This document shows positions 29,735 through 41,327 of a stretch of DNA of 64,000 nt, one piece after another. Numbering within the stretch: position 1 is the first letter of the stretch; the number at the start of each line of letters is the position of its first letter. The position numbers and the translations under genes are program-made. The stretch covers positions 12,919,195-12,983,194 of the forward strand of contig NC_047068.1 in the NCBI RefSeq assembly GCF_902459465.1. The letters run 5' to 3'. Origin of the DNA: Asterias rubens (Eukaryota > Echinodermata > Asteroidea > Forcipulatida > Asteriidae). The notes below the pieces were generated by a model, which ran no database searches, was not told where the DNA came from, and worked only from the letters and a program-made list of their open reading frames with translations.

Positions 29735-30839
29735 CCCACAGCACCCACAACAATAAGCCATCTGCGTTTTAGATTTGACTTATGTCTGGTACAATTACTT
29801 TTTTTCGTCATAAGTTACGGCTTACATTTGAATTCCATTGACAATAGAGACAGCTGGTACGTCAAATGGTTCAGGGCAAGCCTTGGCATAGCACCCTCCA
29901 GATGAGCAAAGCCTGGTGCCATCCACATTCATTCAGAATTGTGTATGGGTGTTCACCATCTCCTACGCAAAGTACTACCCAAAAGCTTGTCCTGAATCAT
30001 GTGACATAGAGACTAAATACATGTACATGTGTATTTGAGGATTTAAATTTAAGTGGTAACTTGTGATCAAGCGCGTCATTGCAAACATGCAAATAGCTTG
30101 TTGGCGTGGTGCCCCCTGCAAAGTTCCAATTAAATTTTTCCTCATAGAAGTGCCCCATACCATACCAAAGGAAAATTGCTGTGTCCATTCAAGAACCAAG
30201 TTCCAGACCTGCATTCATTGAGCTCAAGAACTTCCTTCTTGAGGATGCACTCAAAGTTGCATCGCCAATTTTATTTTTCTTGTTCATCAAAGGACCCACT
30301 AAAATTCTGGATTTTGATAATTGATTGTGTTTCAATACGAAAAAGAAAGAAATATTTCTGTGTATGTCCAGCACAATGGGATGGGACTTTCTATTTAAGG
30401 GATACAATAAGAAGTTGCAATGTCAAGTAATGTCAGTGGTTACAATAGTCTAATTTAAATTGCTGTCAAAATTTTAACATTGAAATGACTGACAAACATA
30501 CTATAATTTATTTTGTGATTTCTTTTCTTTTAATGAAGCACAGATGGATCATAACAATAATAAAAATGTAACATTTCTATGTAGAAAATTTCTGAAAGAT
30601 TTAAGTTGTTGTTTACTGCTGGTGTGCAGTGTCTAGTGTGACCCAACCCAACATACACATGAAATAAAAAGTCTGTGAAAGTTAAGCTCAAGCAGTTTTT
30701 TGAGTCGCAAAAAAACAAAAAACTTAAACAAACATATACACGCTGTTTTAAAAACATCAAGTTTGTGTCTTGCAACCTCAACAAAATTGTTTTACTCATT
30801 GCTAAAAAACTATAACAAACATGAACAGGTAACTAATCA

Positions 30840-30905
30840 AAGGCTAAATGACAACACAGCAAACATGATTACCTGTTTATGTTTGTTGTGTTGTCATTTA
30901 GCCTT
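30840..30905. repeat. Hairpin, 27-bp arms, one mismatch
   Basis: Left arm 30840-30866 (AAGGCTAAATGACAACACAG ...), loop 12 bp, right arm 30879-30905. The loop region ATTACCTGTT also pairs with AACAGGTAACT just upstream, so a larger fold is possible. Confidence 0.9.
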
Positions 30906-31002
30906 CGAGAAAGACTCGTAGGGTCGAAAAGTCGGGCCATTAACTGGTTCCATAACAGTGGCGCTGGCCAACTGATAAAAACTAGGATCATCCAATATGT
31001 AC

Positions 31003-31392
31003 TTAAAGGAACACGTTGCCTTGGATCAGTCGAATTGGTCTTTGAAAAGCATTCTGTAACCGTTTGTTATAAAGCGCATATGGGTAGTAAGATGTTGTAA
31101 AAGTAGAATACAATGATCAACACAAACATGCCTCGAAATTGCGTGGTTTTCTTTTTACCTCGTCAACTAACACGGTCGGCCATTTATGGGAGTCAAATGT
31201 TTGACTCCCTAAATGGCCGACCGTGTTAGTTCGTGACTCAAAAGGGAAACCGTGCAATTTTGAGTGATACTTGTGTGGACCATTATATTCTACTTTTAAA
31301 ACATCTTTCTAACCATATGCATTTCATAACAAACGTTTTCAAACGCTTTTTATAGACCAACTCGTCCGATACAAGGCAACGTGTTCCTTTAA
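31003..31392 (+). mobile_element. Family C TTAA-ended MITE, copy C3
   Basis: TTAA on both sides; ends AAGGAACACGTTGCCTTGGA and CAAGGCAACGTGTTCCTT. Central hairpin CGGCCATTTATGGGAGTCAAA / TTTGACTCCCTAAATGGCCG. Nearly full copy, like C1. Confidence 0.9.
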
Positions 31393-31458
31393 CTATTAAA
31401 GGAAATTTCAATCAATTAATGAACCAGGGTTCAAAATGGTTTACTCTTGGAATATTAA

Positions 31459-31936
31459 AGAGGTTTCGCACTGTACAGATACACATACAGATACCGATAC
31501 GTCGACAATTTGTGTGTACACGTGACGCGTATCCGCGACTACCGTATTTTGCATACACGTTACCAACTGATACGGGATCTCATACACTTCGTAGAAAAAC
31601 GGATACTGTTTTGCAGACGTTTGCTGTATTTTTGTCCCAGATCAAAAACATTTCCTGCGGAATTATTTTCACTGGTATCGTGCTTGCTATAGACAGAAAA
31701 CTGTAAGTCATTTGCAAGCAAAACGATGAAAAAAAAATGCGGGTATAAAACCATGATAAAACACGGGGTCTCTATCGGTCATGTTTGTCAGAAAAACACT
31801 CATGATGAATGCGAGCGCACTCAAGTGAAAAATATACCTATAGCTTGCGAAACAAAATCCAACACGCGGCTGGCGTGAATGGATACGGTTATCATATCCG
31901 TATCTGTATCTGTATCCGTACGCTTGCGAAACCTCT
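31459..31936. mobile_element. Inverted-repeat element, about 480 bp
   Basis: Ends AGAGGTTTCGCA and TGCGAAACCTCT with subterminal GATAC-rich tracts (CAGATACACATACAGATACCG; CCGTATCTGTATCTGTATCC). TTAA lies at 31455-31458 on the left and at 31940-31943 on the right. No ORF of note. Confidence 0.75.
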
Positions 31937-32125
31937 CTATTAACCACATTTATCACGGTTTGATCCAACCCGTTGATTTATATGTTTTCAGGTTTACCCC
32001 AAACATTTTTTGAGTGACTGGCCAATTTGTCACTAGTCCACCAGCATTTTCACTAGTCCTTATATCAAATAAAAAAGGAATGCTTTTTAACACTGATTTA
32101 ATCAGCAGGACCACTTAGAATGAAT

Positions 32126-32486
32126 TTTGACACTATTGGTAATTGTCAAAGACTAACCTTCTCACTTGGTGTATCTCAACATATGCATAAAATAACAAAC
32201 CTGTGAAAATTTGAGCTCAATCGGTCATCGAACTTGCGAGATAATAATGAAAGAAAAAACACCCCTGTCACACGAAGTTGTGTGCGTTTAGATGGTTGAT
32301 TTCGTGACCTCAAGTTCTAAACCTGAGGTCTCGAAATCAAATTTTGTAGAAATTACTTCTTCCTCGAAAACTATGGCACTTCAGAGGGAGCTGTTTCTCA
32401 CAATGTTTTATACCATCAAACTCTCCCCATTACTCGTCACCAAGAAAGGTTTTTATAATAATTGTTTTGAGTAATTACCAATAGTA
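32126..32486 (+). mobile_element. Family A MITE, copy A8 (ends trimmed)
   Basis: Starts at TTGACACTATTGGTAATTGTCAAAGAC and ends ATTACCAATAGTAATTTG; the terminal AAGGCAG box is lost on both sides. It interrupts another repeat containing CACTAGTCC / GGACTGGTCC words. Confidence 0.75.
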
Positions 32487-32594
32487 ATTTGGACTGGTCC
32501 TCACATGTTTTTACTGGCATTTGGCCAGAGCGAACCACTGTTAAGGGAGAAAGATGGTGGTATTGTCGATCGAGTACACCACCACACTGCTTGC

Positions 32595-35500
32595 TCAGTC
32601 TGGTTTGCTCTTTTCAGTACTCCGACTCATGACAAAGAGTAGACTGACTGTGCTGACTGCAGTGGCTAGTATAGTAACTGTGACAACAACAAATGTGTGA
32701 CTCGTCTGCCCCACTGCAACATCAAAGTAGAGCTCCTTGCTCTCCTGTAGAAAAAAGAATCCGAAATTTGAAGTTGTCTTTATTTTTTGGCTTTATAAGA
32801 ATGTGCTTTTATGAACCACATTTCATCCTTCTAAGCACAAAACCATTTACATTAATTTGAATTTTAACATGCTATGCAAAGGTGCCTGTCACAATGATCA
32901 TTAGTGCCATTTGTATGGATCTCAGAAATTTTTTTAAATACATTTTTGGGCTCCTGGTAAATCAAAAATGGTCTTCAAAGTATTATTGTATGGAAAAATA
33001 AAAATTTAATGTATAAGTTAAATATTTATCTGTTGATTTTGATTTTTTAAAGTGATGTATAATAAAATGTGCATTTTCTTTTAATGACCTTCAATGATCA
33101 TTGTGGATGTGAAACTGCAGTTAGTGACCTTGTGTAGTACTGAGCCAACGATATAGTGATTTTTTTAACAGGTGGTTCCAAAGTCTCAAGAATTCAAAAT
33201 CATTAGGCATTGGCAGTTTTGTGGCATTTGAAATTATTAATTTTGTTCACCAAGGAAACATGCACTCACCCTGTTATTCAGAGGTAGAAGTTGCCAGTTG
33301 CAGAGTGTCTTGTTTGTTCCATCACAAGGAGCTTTGTAGAGCTGTACTGTAGTCTTGCCACCAGTCTTGTCTGTAGCGGTAGAAGATCTACCGCTTGATA
33401 CTTCTGTAAGATCGGATTTTAAATTGTTGAAGATAAATCCTTGGAAAGCTCACTAGACCCTGCTCAGATATCGATACTATTTTATCGCAGCCATGCTAGA
33501 GTACACACATTCACTTGTCTTGCATGTACATGAATTGAACTGCATGAATAAATGTGGTTTACTTGTAACTAATACTGAGCTTTTACAAACAAAATTCATG
33601 AGGGAAGGCTAAAAAATGTGTAATCAAATTGAAAAGAAAGCATTTTACCTCTGCAACGCATTAAGAGATATGGAGCCTGCAAAATCACTATGGCAGATTG
33701 GATTTCTGGGTGGTCTGATGGCCTGTGGTATCTTAGATGGACCGTCATCTCACTAGTGAAATTTACCATATCGTTGTCGTTGTGTAGATGGGATGGACTT
33801 GAAGGTGTTATATAGGATACTTTAGGAGGATACACAAGGATGGTGTGTGCTCTGGAGAGGTAGGCTGGTTTCTCAAGGTCAATGTCCTCAAATGCCAAAA
33901 TCTACAGAGAAATGGAATATATATTTTAATTAAACCCAAACCGACATAAATCCTACATAATCCACTACATATGGTTTTGCTTTAGGTCCACCACATTGCT
34001 GTGGTGAGTTTCAGTAAGTGATTTGATGGGTTGGGGACAGCTCTTAGATGGAAAAACTAGGATAAAGTTTGAGTGTGCACCATGGTTAGGCACTAACCAT
34101 GGTTATTTTGACTCAAACCCAGGCTGGTCGACCATTGGTTGACTACTGTGGTCGACCATTTGGAACCAGCCTCACTGGTTTCTTCCGTTATTATTATTTT
34201 GATTCTTTGTTGGAATGGAAATAAATGTCTTCAAGTGAAAATGAAATGAAAAATAAATACATCTTACAAGAGAGAATCTCTATGATGTATGTTAGTGACT
34301 TCTTCTCGGGAGAAAGCATTCTCGGAAAAACCAGCAATAAAATTACCACTTATCTTACCTACATGTAGTTCTTTGCATAACCATAAGTAACAAATTTAGG
34401 AGAATGGCCTTGAACCTTAATTTTTGAAGATGTCGAAAGGGCAAGGCCATGTTCATTTTGCAAAGGGTCCTTCCATTGAAGATTCTTAAAAGTAAAAAGG
34501 GCACAAGATTAGGGGCAATGGAGACCAGGGGCAACGTAATGTCAGGGCCCCCATTGAACTCCAGGCCTGATTATTAGGGCACTACCAGGGGCCAATTTCA
34601 TAGAGCTGCTTAAGCAAAAACATTTGGTTAAGCACGAAAATAGCTTGCTAATTTTACACAGGTTACTGGCCAAAATGTCATGCCATACACATTGCTTGCG
34701 ACTGGTATTGAGCTATATTGTTTTCTTAGCATAACAATTGAGTGGAGTCTTGGCCGGTATTCTGATTATACTAAGCATGGATTATTTTGCCTAAGCAGAA
34801 TTTTTTGCTTAAGCAGCTCTATGAAATTGGGCCCTGCAAACTAGTCTATTGTTTCTTGCATGTCTGATGTCAGAGTGAGATTGTGTACCTGAGGACCGCC
34901 AAACAGGGCAGAAGCTTCTGCCTGATACAGATCAACATACAGACCCTTGGGTAGACTCTCTATCATCAGAACCCGACATGTTGTGCATCTGTGTCTGGGG
35001 TCAAGAAGCACTCGCAATGAGGTTTGGACGTCCCTAGAAGAAGGGAAAAAATATTGTTGTAGTGAGCATGAGTTTTCTTTTCATCTAAAATTAGCTGTTG
35101 TTAAATGCTAGGACCTATGGTAAAAATTTATGCCCAAAACAGATTGAGAATATTTCCGTATATTCCCGACTCGGTGACTGTATTTGATTTTCTTGCCAGA
35201 TAACTCAGAGGTAGATTTAGCCTAGGCTAAAACTATGAGGTTCGTTCGGCTATCGTTTCTGTTCGTGGAGACGATAGCCAAACGAACCTCATAGTTCTAG
35301 GAGTAGACTTAGCCCTAGAGCTGTCATATATGGCTTAAAGCCATTATAAACTTCCCGTAAACAGTATTGTCCAAGTCCCACACTTCATGTATCACAACTT
35401 ATATACAAAATAACAAACCTGTGAAAATTAAGGCTCAATCGGTCATCGGAGTCGGGAGAAAATAACGGGAAAACCCACTCTTGTTTCCGCGCATTTCGCC

Positions 35501-36431
35501 GTGTCATGACATGTGTTTAAAATAAATCCGTAATTCTCGCTATCGAGAATTGATATTGTTTTAATTTTTTCTCAAAAAGTAAAGCATTTCATGGAACAAT
35601 ATTTCAAGAGAAGTCTTTCACCATTACCTTCTGTAAACCCTGTAAATTATTTGTAAACCTGTGAACTTTTTTTTTTTATGTACCGAAAGTGTATAATGGC
35701 TTTAAATATCACCCAATTAAGGGCCCGATACAAATTCAGAATAAGAAACTAAACAACAAGATCAATCCTGAGAATTGAAAGAACTTAGATGAAGAAGTAA
35801 AATAAAAAGTGATATGAAACTGATAGTGATTTAAATAATAAAATACAAGACGATTAAGAATAAGATAGGAATTGTTGTAAACAAACTATGCCATGAAATA
35901 CCTGTGAAAGCCTTTTTTAATAGTAGATCTTGTCAATTGAATATCGGTTGGAGTTACACTACAGCAATCTGCATTCATGTCTTCTTTACCTTGACGTGCA
36001 AGAAAAATGTACGCAGAATTTGTTTCAGAATACTGTTTTTTAGTAGACCAAGTAACTGAGCGCTGTACACCTTTTTTGAAATTTTGACATTCTCGGTCGA
36101 CTGAGAATGTCAAAATTTCGAATAAAGGAGTACAACGCCCCAATTACTATGTCTAGTTTTAGTTACAATAAAGTTTTAAAATTTAACATAACTTTAATAA
36201 TTTTAATTAAATATATAAATTATTAAATTTGTCAATTGTGTTTGCTTTGAAAGACTTAATGAATAGACTTTGTGAATACTTAACCTCATACTTACCAACT
36301 AAAGCAATTTGTTCCTTCAATTTAGCTGGCAAAGTTTGTTCATTGTTTATTGTTTGGTGACAAAAACTGGTTTGTAACCAAAATAAACAAACCACAAATG
36401 CCGAGCAGACGACGCTGTTGAAACACCTCAT
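32595..36431 (-). CDS. PIGX: GPI mannosyltransferase I stabilising subunit PIG-X
   Basis: Six coding exons on the minus strand: 36431-36296, 35989-35902, 35033-34889, 33901-33649, 33403-33270 and 32744-32595; GT/AG borders, phases 1, 2, 0, 1, 0; 301 aa. Residues 1-25 form a signal peptide (RCFNSVVCSAFVVCLFWLQ), followed by a lumenal domain with family words: KKGFHR, CRVLMIESLPKGLYVD, EDIDLEKPAYLS, VHLRYHRPS and PYLLMRC. A transmembrane helix (about residues 268-291) and a short basic tail close the protein. PIG-X is an ER type I membrane protein that stabilises the catalytic subunit PIG-M, which adds the first mannose to GPI anchors. Human PIGX is about 260 aa; the extra length is mostly near the junction of the first two exons and the exon 4 insert. 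Very good match. Confidence 0.93.
34588..34834. mobile_element. Family E inverted-repeat element, copy 1
   Basis: Ends GGGGCCAATTTCATAGAGCTGC and GCAGCTCTATGAAATTGGGCCC; interior words TTAAGCA/TGCTTAA. In PIGX intron 3. Confidence 0.82.
35231..35295. repeat. 65-bp palindrome (relative of 11181-11230)
   Basis: AACTATGAGGTTCGTTCGGC ... the inverse ends AACGAACCTCATAGTT; it shares the outer and arm sequence with the NTHL1 intron 1 palindrome. In PIGX intron 2. Confidence 0.85.
35335..35705 (+). mobile_element. Family B TTAA-ended MITE, copy B3
   Basis: TTAA on both sides; ends AAGCCATTATAAACTTCCCG and CCGAAAGTGTATAATGGCTT; interior collinear with B1. In PIGX intron 2. Confidence 0.85.
36043..36155. 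mobile_element. Family F inverted-repeat element, uninterrupted copy
   Basis: TAGACCAAGTAACTGAGCGC ... GCCCCAATTACTATGTCTA with a central hairpin (TTTTGACATTCTCGGTCGAC / GTCGACTGAGAATGTCAAAA). In PIGX intron 1; it serves as the empty-site comparison for 13251-13478. Confidence 0.75.
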
Positions 36432-36639
36432 TACAGAAAAATTGTACTATTTGTGCATTGATTTTATGGTAAGTCTTCCTTTTTTTGTTAATAAGAGGAA
36501 ACTGATTCAATCAGACAGTATTTCATAAAAACTGCAACCTTTCAATGTGATACACGGGTTGTAAATGCTTCACAAAAAGGATCGGAAAAAAACAAAATAA
36601 ATGTTCTTCTGGGACGGCGCCATCTTTGCTCGCTCCAGC

Positions 36640-36706
36640 GCGCCCTCCTACGGCATGATTTAACCAACTGCAGTCAAGTTGGTTAAATCATGCCGTAAGA
36701 GGGCGC
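36640..36706. repeat. Hairpin, 30-bp arms, one mismatch
   Basis: Left arm 36640-36669 (GCGCCCTCCTACGGCATGAT ...), 7-base loop, right arm 36677-36706. It lies about 210 bp upstream of the PIGX start codon. Confidence 0.92.
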
Positions 36707-36898
36707 ACTGTAGCGATTACCTATTGCTGGGTCAAAGAAGTTGTTTGTGAACCAGCTATACAATAGCTCTATGGTTGTGAACCAATTTATGAGGACCGCA
36801 ATGGAAATGAGCCTTCTCTAGTTGTTCAAGCTATCCTCGACAATTCCTCATAGATATTATCAGGTTCCTGTCTTCATGCTTATTGTCCAATGGGAAAA

Positions 36899-37017
36899 GT
36901 TTCCGTATGACGCCACCACTTTTTCATTCAATATGAAATAATATAGTATCTAATTTACCTCAATGAGATATCCCTTTTTGTAAAAATGAGTGAAAAAGTG
37001 GTGGCGCCGTACGGAAA
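36899..37017. mobile_element. Family G inverted-repeat element
   Basis: Reverse-oriented copy of the nested element at 13337-13453: TTCCGTATGACGCCACCACT ... AGTGGTGGCGCCGTACGGAA. Confidence 0.85.
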
Positions 37018-37838
37018 GTAATCCGTCCAATGTTGTATTTTAAACAACTCTGTGAATACTCTCTTGTAAACAGAAACACTAAAACAAACAAAAGAAAAAA
37101 TTATTGAGTGGGGAACTTCCTACATTAAAGAATTAAGTTATTTATGGACAAAAGGAATTTCCCTTCCTCGTTGGAAAAAGATTCAATGACAAACGAAATG
37201 TAGTAGGTTTTACTATCTTTAATTTATTAACATATTTATCTCTACAATAACGTCCCATTTAATCAGCCACTGCAAACTTTATATCATATTGCTACCACTT
37301 ATAATGTCAATAACTGTCTTAAAACACATACAATGTTTGTCATAAAAATTCAATAACAGGAATTATCTTTTTTATAAATAGCAAACGATTTCTGTTTTTT
37401 CAAGCCTACCATGACTAAGTCAACCTTTGAAAAATCAAGCAACTTAAACAAAAATGAGCATTTAAAATGTTTGTTTCAAACAAGTGTCATTGAATAAATC
37501 ACCTATTTTATGCACAAACAAAAAAATAACGCACTTCAACATCAGGCCCAGAATTTCATTTTGAACACGTTGAAAGGGCAAGGCCTTTTTCATTTTGCAA
37601 AGGGCACTTCCATTGAAAAATCTTTAAGTCATTTGTAAACTTTTGAATGGCACCAAGGCCAAGACCAGTGTCAACAGAGGCCATGGACTCCATGCACCTG
37701 CGTATAATTCCAGGACAGTAACACTATACCCAGCAGCTGTACTGTTTTATACATTTTTTTCAAGATTTGACATTGAGAGAAACAAATGTTAGTATCTTTA
37801 GTGGCCTGTACTTATTGGTACTACAAAGGTATTCATTG

Positions 37839-40467
37839 TTAACAACAGCTAGCTGCCATTTTGAATAAATCCTGAGTAGCACATGCTTTTAACCACTTCT
37901 GTACATTAGCCGGTGCCCCTGCCACCTGTCCTGCACTTTGTACAGCACTCCAACAGACGGCGTCTGCGACAGATACCGACGACCCGACCAGCCAGTCCCT
38001 CTTTCCGAGGCGTGAATTCATCGAGCGAACGGCTGCAGCTTTCTCCTTGGAGCTACCATTTAGCAGAGCCCCCGTTGCTAGATCCAACCACTGGTCGACT
38101 GATGACGCCAGGGCAATGTCTGTTGTATCGAAACCTGGGTTGAGGAGTCGGGTGACATAGCGGGCAATGTTTGCCTCCCCATGGATGGGCGATTGGGAAG
38201 GTGCAGCTACCATCATGATAGGACCATGGGACACTACAAAATAAAGAGGAAGATAATGTTATCTAAATGCAGTTTTCATATCCATCTTCAGGCATGGAAT
38301 TGTTCCCCAGTGACTTTAAAACTTTCCAATGAAAGTGCTGTTTGCAAAATTACCATGACCTTTCCCTTTCAGAGATGCAATTCCAGACCTGCACCTTGCA
38401 GATTTTGTTAACTAGTTGGGAAGGAACAACTTTTACAAAGTTTTTGCATGCACATCTTTGTAGAGCAATTTTTGAAACACACACACTCTAAAACCTTTAA
38501 TCCCCCAAAAAGAAAATAATAATAAAACAAGATTAAAATTACCATCTTTCCATATCAACGTGAGTGATATTTGAGCTTCGGATCTGTCCAACTGTTTAAC
38601 TCCATTTCCAAGGCAACCCCACAGCTTGTCCGGCAGCGAGTTTACAGATGAATGCACATGCACTGAAGATCGACACCTGTAGCGTTCTCTAAGCATTTCA
38701 AAGAGTACGCTCAGTGAATGCGGTGGCTGGGCTGGGTTGGCGTAGACAACAATATCGTGGATTATCCCTCCCTAAAAGTAACACAGAATTTTTTGTGGTG
38801 TTAAATGTCAACTTTTGTGTATAAATTTTAGGGGTTATCCTAGCCCTTGTAGGACGTCAGTCAGTGCCACTCGTTGCATGCAACGGAGGAGTCCAACCTG
38901 GGCTAGGGTTATCCATGAATTCCTGAAAGCTTGATTAGGAACTTTGCAAATGATACAGTTCACACAGTCTGAATTTCCAATGTAACAACTACAAATCTGA
39001 AAATGAAATATGGAGGGATCTCAGAATTTTTGTAGAGATAAACATTTCAAAAACTATCAAAGTATCCAAAAATTGTATTTTAAATTAAAAACTAGTTCAT
39101 AAAAAATACCAATGTCAGCAGGGGCTGCCGGGAGGTGGGTCATGATCACCTAACAAGTCAATATGAAAATGTTGAGCATTTTAGTGATATTTTCTCTGGT
39201 TCCTTGTTAATATTTTGTTCTTCAAAAGTACATACATAAGTCATAACTTCAATGAGTATATAATCTTTATTGTTTTCATTTTGAGGAGTTACCTTTCTCT
39301 GGGATGGTGTTTGTTATTGTTATAATTTTGTTGTTGTTGTTGTTATTGATGTGAGGGTGTGTGTGTGGAGAGCTTTCTAATGGTTTTATTTACCAAATTT
39401 GTGCATTGTTGTGTAACTGCACGTGCTGCTGGTTTGAACTTGATGGCAAGAGATGATACTTCACCCTCGAGGGATCTCAGCTCTTGTAGAATATGCTCTT
39501 GGCGTCGTTCCAGCTCAACAAGCTTCGGATCCTCTGTGACCTTGATGAAAAAAACACACAAGAAAAACACATAAATAAATCAACAAAACTTTTATTATTA
39601 AGATTTGTGGTCTTTGTGAGAATAAAAAAATTGGTCATGGCACAAATGTAACCATAATCCCATTAGTATACTTCTACATATTGCACTAAAAAACAAATAA
39701 ACGAGGTCTGTTCCGCTAATATGTAGTGGAACGAATGGGAGAAGTACAAAGTGTATGTCAAGTTTACTTTAAAATCACTGATTGTTTGAAAGGTCACACA
39801 ATGTTTTGCATTTAATTTAGATTTATTCAGTCATTAATAAGGTTAAATAACTAATTAATGTTAAAATGTTATTAATGACTAAATGATAGCCTGGGGGGGG
39901 GGGGTTTCCTTTCTCTCAATGGATAATAATTTTGCAATTTTAGGAAGGTTCTATTTTGAACAGAAAGAGAAACAAAAACGACAAACCAAACTCAATTTCA
40001 GTTCAAAAAATAAATAAAAGCAAAGCCGGCAAAGGAAAGTGGAAGTAAATCTCTGAACATGCAATGATGCACAAGCAACAGTTTGAACATTTAAGTTTGC
40101 TTAATGAAGGTCGGTAACAATTAGGGGAAAACAAAGAGCAAATCAAGGTCTAAAATCTAAGTCATGTTTGAATAAACGTGAAGTTGTCTGAACACCGTCC
40201 AGCCGGTCTAATTCTGTACTATGTGTCAGCCCGCCCAGCCGCCGTGTATAGAGGCGGTCGGCCGGCGGAATGTAGCAGCATGCATTTCATGGTGCTTCGT
40301 CAGCAATCGCACCACAGAGGAGGCGAGGGGTCGAGGGGGCTTACCTCATTTTCGCCTGTTTTGTCACCGTGATAACTGTCCATCTTAAACATGCACGTAG
40401 GAAGCTCAACTGGAGTTTTATCAAAGTCGTAATATGGCTCAACTTTGTACATTGCTGGTCCATTCAT
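37839..40467 (-). CDS. AIMP2: Aminoacyl-tRNA synthetase complex scaffold protein AIMP2
   Basis: Four coding exons on minus: 40467-40345, 39540-39394, 38771-38543 and 38233-37839; GT/AG borders, phases 0, 0, 1; 297 aa. The N-terminus MNGPAMYKVEPYY ... VELPTCM is the lysyl-tRNA-synthetase-binding segment. Residues 42-75 form a short coiled coil (LERRQEHILQELRSLEGEVS). GGIIHDIVVYANPAQPPHSL opens the thioredoxin-like part, and residues 167-297 form the GST-C-like domain (GEANIARYV, GSSKEKAAAVRSMNS, VADAVCWSAVQ). AIMP2 scaffolds the multi-synthetase complex. The linker between the coiled coil and the thioredoxin-like part is shorter than in human AIMP2 (about 320 aa). The exon 2 donor (GTAAAT) is slightly weak. 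Divergent with BPTF, 860 bp apart. Confidence 0.95.
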
Positions 40468-41327
40468 TGTTCTACAACTAAATATGGAACATCGTTTCGA
40501 GAAGCGATTGAGTTACAACGGCCCGCGTATGGCAGAATTGTACGGAAAGGAATACACATGTCCTGTATGTGTGTACAAAACCCCAACCCATGTGTTTGTG
40601 TGCACCGCAAGTAAGCACAGCAATTTGATGCAATGTTTCCTACACACAAAACAAGCATGTAATGCGTAGAAAATTATCCACACTCTGACATTACAAGGCA
40701 ATCGGCTGTTTCTAACCTCGCTTTTGATTGGACAACGCTTCCTAGGACAACATTTCCAGATCTTGTTTTTATTTTGTGTTTTCTAACGTTTTGCTTCAAT
40801 ACGGCATTTCCTTACAAGAACCAAACTAAATGAAGAGGAAACGATATTGTCGGGATAGATTTTTTATTTATTTTATGCAAAAATTAATATAGAGTGGTTA
40901 TTTCTAGTGGGTTGTTTTTGTTTTTTATAATCGGCCCGGATATTTTTTTCCAACCAATCATAGTACGGTGCATATTTTCATGTAAAATATACGTCTTAGG
41001 CGATTGTTTTACACTTTCTGTGGTTTTCGCGGCTGGCAGAATACTTTTCTAGGCTGTTTAGTGAGCGAACTTTCGAAAGAGTTATTAAAAACAAGAATGC
41101 ATTCTGATCACAGTAAAAAATAGTGCGGGATGCTGTGTAAAAGAATAGAAGAAAATGAGGTCACGTGGTCAATCTTTGGAAAATGGCGGATGACCGTAGA
41201 TTAAACATGCAAGCGGGATTATAAACTCCAAAATACCGCCACTCCGTAAAGCATCCAGACCCTGAAACCATCTCAACGCACGGGTAATATACTGCTGCTC
41301 TGTTCGGTGCCAAAAAATCAGAGCAAA
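40468..41327. promoter_or_regulatory. Divergent AIMP2/BPTF intergenic promoter region
   Basis: Holds an inverted CCAAT box GATTGG (40736-40741), a direct CCAAT (40954-40958), a CACGTG E-box (41162-41167) and a YY1-like AAAATGGCGG (41180-41189). A 13-codon upstream ORF occupies 41183-41224. No other coding exon. Shared control is inferred. Confidence 0.5.
41183..41224 (+). other. Possible uORF upstream of BPTF
   Basis: ATG within AAAATGGCGG opens a 13-codon frame (MADDRRLNMQAGL) ending at TAA 41222-41224, 103 bp before the BPTF ATG. Depends on the unknown transcription start. Confidence 0.35.

Larger units (their letters stand above)
29735..32594. other. Intergenic stretch, zinc-finger gene to PIGX
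   Basis: Convergent 3' ends. It holds a 66-bp hairpin (30840-30905), a family C element (31003-31392), an inverted-repeat element (31459-31936) and a family A element (about 32126-32486). 29760-30540 shows nothing recognisable apart from short AT-rich ORFs. Confidence 0.55.
36432..37838. other. Intergenic stretch, PIGX 5' to AIMP2 3'
   Basis: Contains a 67-bp hairpin (36640-36706), a family G element (36899-37017), a candidate AIMP2 poly(A) signal (AATAAA on minus at 37223-37228) and a family I copy (about 37545-37720). No further gene was seen. Confidence 0.6.

Noticed and set aside
39100-39140. Possible extra AIMP2 exon (VIMTHLPAAPADIG)
   Set aside because: Would be 40 nt and break the reading frame; no resemblance to AIMP2.
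40178-40372. Short ORF upstream of the AIMP2 region
   Set aside because: Lies across AIMP2 intron 1 and antisense to exon 1; no homology.
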